DNA from: Halorhodospira abdelmalekii
GTDB lineage: Bacteria > Pseudomonadota > Gammaproteobacteria > Nitrococcales > Halorhodospiraceae
Length of the DNA: 33,248 nucleotides
Assembly (NCBI RefSeq): GCF_016583625.1
Contig: NZ_NRRN01000036.1
Span: 1 to 33,248 of the forward strand
Direction: 5' to 3'
Part shown: piece after piece, positions 30,359 to 33,248 of the stretch
Numbering within the stretch: position 1 is the first letter of the stretch
Layout of the letters: each line of letters begins with the position of its first letter
The notes under the pieces: generated by a model
The model's database searches: none
What the model saw: the letters and a program-made list of their open reading frames with translations, nothing else
What the model was told of the DNA's origin: nothing
Translations under genes and position numbers: made by a program

Positions 30359-33154
30359 ATGAGCAGCGATGAGCCGCTCCAGACCATTCTGGTGGTCGAT
30401 GACGAGCCAACCAACATCCAGGCTCTCGGCAGTATCCTCAAGGGCAACTACCGGGTTCAGGTGGCCAACTCCGGCGACCGGGCGTTGGCCATGCTACAAG
30501 CGCCGAATCGACCCAAACCGGATCTGATCCTCCTCGACATCGAGATGCCGGGGCTCGACGGCTACGAGATCTGTCGCCGCCTTAAAGCAGACCCGCAGAC
30601 GAGCACCATCGACATCATCTTCATCACGGCTCGTGATGCGGCCAGTGATGAAGAATACGGCCTGAGCCTGGGCGCGGTGGACTACATCACCAAGCCGTTT
30701 TCACCGGCGATTGTTCGTGCTCGGGTCGACACCCACATGCGTCTTCGGCACAAGACCGATCTTCTTGAGCAGCAAGTTGCGGAGATCGATGCGCAGTGCT
30801 ACGCCCTGGACCAAGCCCTGCAGCGCGCCGAGCGGTCCGAGCGAATCGGTGCCATCGGCCACTGGCTCGCCTACCCGGAAACTGGAAAGCTGATCTGGTC
30901 GCCTATGACCTACGCGCTTTGCGGCTTCGATCCGGAGGGACCGCTGCCGGACTGGGAGGCGTTCATCGCCCGAGTCCCCGAGGCGGATCGCAACCAAGTT
31001 GCAGAGATCCAGTTCGAGGCCAACCCTACTCTGCGCTCCTGCGAGGGGGAGTACCGCATCGTCCACCCCGGAGGCCGGACGCTGTGGGTTCGCGAGATCG
31101 CTCAGCGCTGGCAGGATGAGCACGGCCAGTCGATCATCCAGGGGACCATTCAGGACATCACTGAGCAGCGCGAGGCGCTGGAGCGCAGTGAGGCGCGCCG
31201 GCAGCAGATTGAAGCCATTCTCCGGGCGATTCCCGATGTAGCCCTGACCGAGACCGATCTAGAAGGTACGGTGCGCGAGGCCAGCTGCAGCGCCGAACGC
31301 ATGTTTGGGTACACGCGCGCGCAGCTCATCGGCAGCAACATCTACACCCTCCACGACCCTTCCGATCATGCTCAGGTCCGGGAGAAGATCGCTCGCCTGC
31401 AGCAAACCGGCGAAGGCTACACCACGGAGTGCGAGCTGATTCGCGGCACCGGCGAGCGCTTTCAGGCCCAGTTGAGTGTCGCGCCGCTACGCAATGAGCG
31501 CGGCGAAGTGGTCGGCGAGATCGCTGCCTGCATCGATCTATCGAATCAATTTGCCCATGAGCAGCGTCTGCGCATGGCCCAGGAGGCGGCCGGCTTCGGG
31601 GTCTGGGACTGGGATCTAGCGGCGGATCAGGTCTGCTGGGATGAGGCGTGCTGGCGTATGCTCGGCTACGATCCGGATCAGCAGCGCACCCTAACCTTCG
31701 CCGACTGGCAGGCCATGGTTCATCCAGAGGACTTGGAGCGCGTCCAACCGGTGGTCGAAAGCCACCTTGCCGAAGGCCGACCATTCACCATCGAGCTTCG
31801 CTACCGCTGCGCCGATGGTGGCTGGCTTTGGGTGCAGGGCCGGGGGCAGACCCTGCGCCGCGCGGCCGATGGCTCACCAAGCTACATGGTGGGCACCCAT
31901 GTCGATATCAGCGATCAGAAGCGAGCAGCACAGGAGCTAGCCGAGGCGGTGGCGGCCAAGACCACCTTCCTTAACGCCGTCAGCCACGATCTGCGCTCGC
32001 CGCTCAACGCGTTGACCGGCTTCGTCGAGCTGCTCGCCGCACCGGATTTGGGAGAGGAGGAGCGCCAGAGCTACGTGCGGCAGTGCCGCCACGCCAGCGC
32101 CCGCCTGCTGGAGCTGATCGACTCACTGCTCGACCTGAGCCGACTACAGGCGGGCCGACTCGAACTGCGGCCCGCGCCCTTCGATCTGCATGCAGCGATT
32201 CAGAGCCAGTGCACCGTCTACCGCCACCTCGCCGGCGAGCACGGCCTAGCGTTCACCTGCACCTGTGGGCTTGAGGCCGGCGTGCCACAGTGGGTGGAGG
32301 CCGACGCCACCCGGTTGGGACAGATCCTGTCGAACCTGCTCAGCAACGCCATCAAATACACCCAGGAGGGGGGAATCGATCTGAGGGTATGCACTGAGCT
32401 CGATGACCGAATCACCTTCCAAGTGCGCGATACCGGTCCGGGGATTCCCTCAGACCAGCAGGGGCACATCTTTGCGGCTTTTGATCGCGCCGGCTACCAG
32501 GGCTCGCGCAGCGGCCACGGCCTAGGGCTAGCCATCGTACGCGAACTCACCGAGCTGTTCGGCGGGGAAATCGCGCTCGAGAGCACGCCGGGGGTCGGCT
32601 CCACGTTTACCGTGACGCTCCCGCTAACGCCCATCGCAGCACCAGAGAGAGAACGCGATGCCGCCCCCGACATGGAGACCTCCCCCCTACCCCGCGGCGA
32701 GGAGGCCCCAGCGAGCCCGCTGCATGTGCTGGTCGCCGATGATGAACCGACGAATGTCTTTTTGGCCCAGGTCCTGCTTGAGCAGCTCGGCTGCACGGTC
32801 ACCACGGCCAAAAACGGCACCGCTGCCTTAGAAGCGTGGCAAACGCAACGGCCGGACGCGCTGCTGCTCGACCGCCACATGCCCGATTTCGATGGCGAAG
32901 TGCTGGCCGAGCGTATCCGTGCCGAGGAGCAGGCCGAGGGTCGCCCTCGGGTGCCCATTGCCCTGTACACCGCTTACGCCCGCAGCGAGGTCGAGACGGT
33001 CCTTGAGGGCGGGCTCTTTGATACCTTTTTGGGCAAGCCGTTGGATCGTACAGAGCTGCGGCAATGGATCAAGTCGCTGGAATCGCTGGCACGGCGGCAG
33101 CCACCCGATGCCACCAACCCTGGAGAGCCCCATGGAAGCGCACTCCACTCCTAG
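30359..33154 (+). CDS. REC-PAS3-HisKA-HATPase-REC hybrid histidine kinase
   Basis: The 931-residue protein starts at ATG 30359 after AAGAGGAAA. N-terminal receiver: acidic pair Asp14-Asp15, phospho-acceptor Asp60 in LLDIEMPG, Thr90, Lys112. Then three PAS/PAC units (about 160-275, 285-400, 405-520), HisKA with His543 in SHDLRSPLNAL, HATPase boxes NLLSNAIKYT, DTGPGIP and GHGLGLAIV, and a C-terminal receiver with Asp838 (LLDRHMPDFDG) and Lys in GKPLDR. It is soluble, with no membrane helix. A receiver at each end suggests that an upstream kinase controls it and that it passes phosphate on. The next PAS sensor overlaps its last 23 bases, so they are probably co-expressed. Confidence 0.93.
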   Translation: MSSDEPLQTILVVDDEPTNIQALGSILKGNYRVQVANSGDRALAMLQAPNRPKPDLILLDIEMPGLDGYEICRRLKADPQTSTIDIIFITARDAASDEEYGLSLGAVDYITKPFSPAIVRARVDTHMRLRHKTDLLEQQVAEIDAQCYALDQALQRAERSERIGAIGHWLAYPETGKLIWSPMTYALCGFDPEGPLPDWEAFIARVPEADRNQVAEIQFEANPTLRSCEGEYRIVHPGGRTLWVREIAQRWQDEHGQSIIQGTIQDITEQREALERSEARRQQIEAILRAIPDVALTETDLEGTVREASCSAERMFGYTRAQLIGSNIYTLHDPSDHAQVREKIARLQQTGEGYTTECELIRGTGERFQAQLSVAPLRNERGEVVGEIAACIDLSNQFAHEQRLRMAQEAAGFGVWDWDLAADQVCWDEACWRMLGYDPDQQRTLTFADWQAMVHPEDLERVQPVVESHLAEGRPFTIELRYRCADGGWLWVQGRGQTLRRAADGSPSYMVGTHVDISDQKRAAQELAEAVAAKTTFLNAVSHDLRSPLNALTGFVELLAAPDLGEEERQSYVRQCRHASARLLELIDSLLDLSRLQAGRLELRPAPFDLHAAIQSQCTVYRHLAGEHGLAFTCTCGLEAGVPQWVEADATRLGQILSNLLSNAIKYTQEGGIDLRVCTELDDRITFQVRDTGPGIPSDQQGHIFAAFDRAGYQGSRSGHGLGLAIVRELTELFGGEIALESTPGVGSTFTVTLPLTPIAAPERERDAAPDMETSPLPRGEEAPASPLHVLVADDEPTNVFLAQVLLEQLGCTVTTAKNGTAALEAWQTQRPDALLLDRHMPDFDGEVLAERIRAEEQAEGRPRVPIALYTAYARSEVETVLEGGLFDTFLGKPLDRTELRQWIKSLESLARRQPPDATNPGEPHGSALHS

Positions 33155-33248
33155 CTGGGACGACGCTATGGATGCCATGGAGCATCCGATCTTTTTGCAC
33201 GACCAAAACTACTGCGTCCTGCGCGCGAACCGCGCCTATTTAGAGCAG
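33132..33248 (+). CDS. PAS sensor, N-terminal 39 codons, runs off window
   Basis: ATG 33132 lies inside the end of the previous kinase, in another frame. The first residues (MEAHSTPSWDDAMDAMEHPI, then FLHDQNYCVLRANRAYL) are close to the start of the hybrid kinase at 15669-18395, so this is probably another PAS histidine kinase. The opening is also present at 24162, where it breaks off after eight codons. Confidence 0.8.
   Translation, partial: MEAHSTPSWDDAMDAMEHPIFLHDQNYCVLRANRAYLEQ

Noticed and set aside
1-33248. tRNA, rRNA or a replication origin
   Set aside because: I looked for these and saw no sequence that supports one.

Overview
The window is GC-rich bacterial DNA, most likely from a gammaproteobacterium. 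That reading rests on YqiA-type esterases, a YefM/YoeB module, IS1380-type transposase sequence and large PAS-rich sensor proteins. A purple-sulfur or halophilic lineage (Chromatiales / Ectothiorhodospiraceae) would fit, but this is an impression from gene content, not a database result.

The window is an accessory, heavily rearranged region. Complete genes alternate with second copies that are truncated, frameshifted or internally deleted. Left part (1-5036): a tyrosine recombinase (cut by the window edge, active site intact), a truncated short-chain dehydrogenase (SDR), then a minus-strand run of two beta-lactamase-family serine hydrolases and a YugP-type zinc peptidase. Centre-left (5534-13547): a 1035-residue GAF-PAS4-GAF-GGDEF diguanylate cyclase, a collapsed recombinase-SDR copy, a single type I-E-like CRISPR repeat, a frameshifted glycerate 2-kinase overlapping yqiA, an HTH regulator, and a third recombinase copy fused to the remains of a chemoreceptor. 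Centre (13708-19388): a recombinase-SDR chimera, a second zinc peptidase with hydrolase remnants, a broken excisionase-like/PIN toxin-antitoxin pair, a hybrid histidine kinase, and an IS1380-PAS-GAF chimera.

Right part (19379-33248): an ABC exporter, a RelE/RHH toxin-antitoxin pair with a clear operator, a GGDEF fragment, a second yqiA, yefM-yoeB with a good sigma-70 promoter, and a dense mosaic of fragments of other loci in this window (23019-24458). These are followed by an AbrB-VapC pair with a damaged antitoxin, a lower-GC secreted alpha/beta hydrolase, a P-type cation ATPase preceded by a frameshifted PII-like gene, a REC-PAS3-HK-REC hybrid kinase, and the start of another PAS sensor running off the edge.

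The genes do not form one pathway. Two themes recur. The first is a family of PAS sensors that share cassettes but differ in output (GGDEF or histidine kinase plus receiver). The second is repeated pairs of an intact locus and a copy that keeps both ends but has lost its middle. The most notable finding is this genome-shuffling pattern, together with the recombinase copies, the many toxin-antitoxin modules and the orphan CRISPR repeat.
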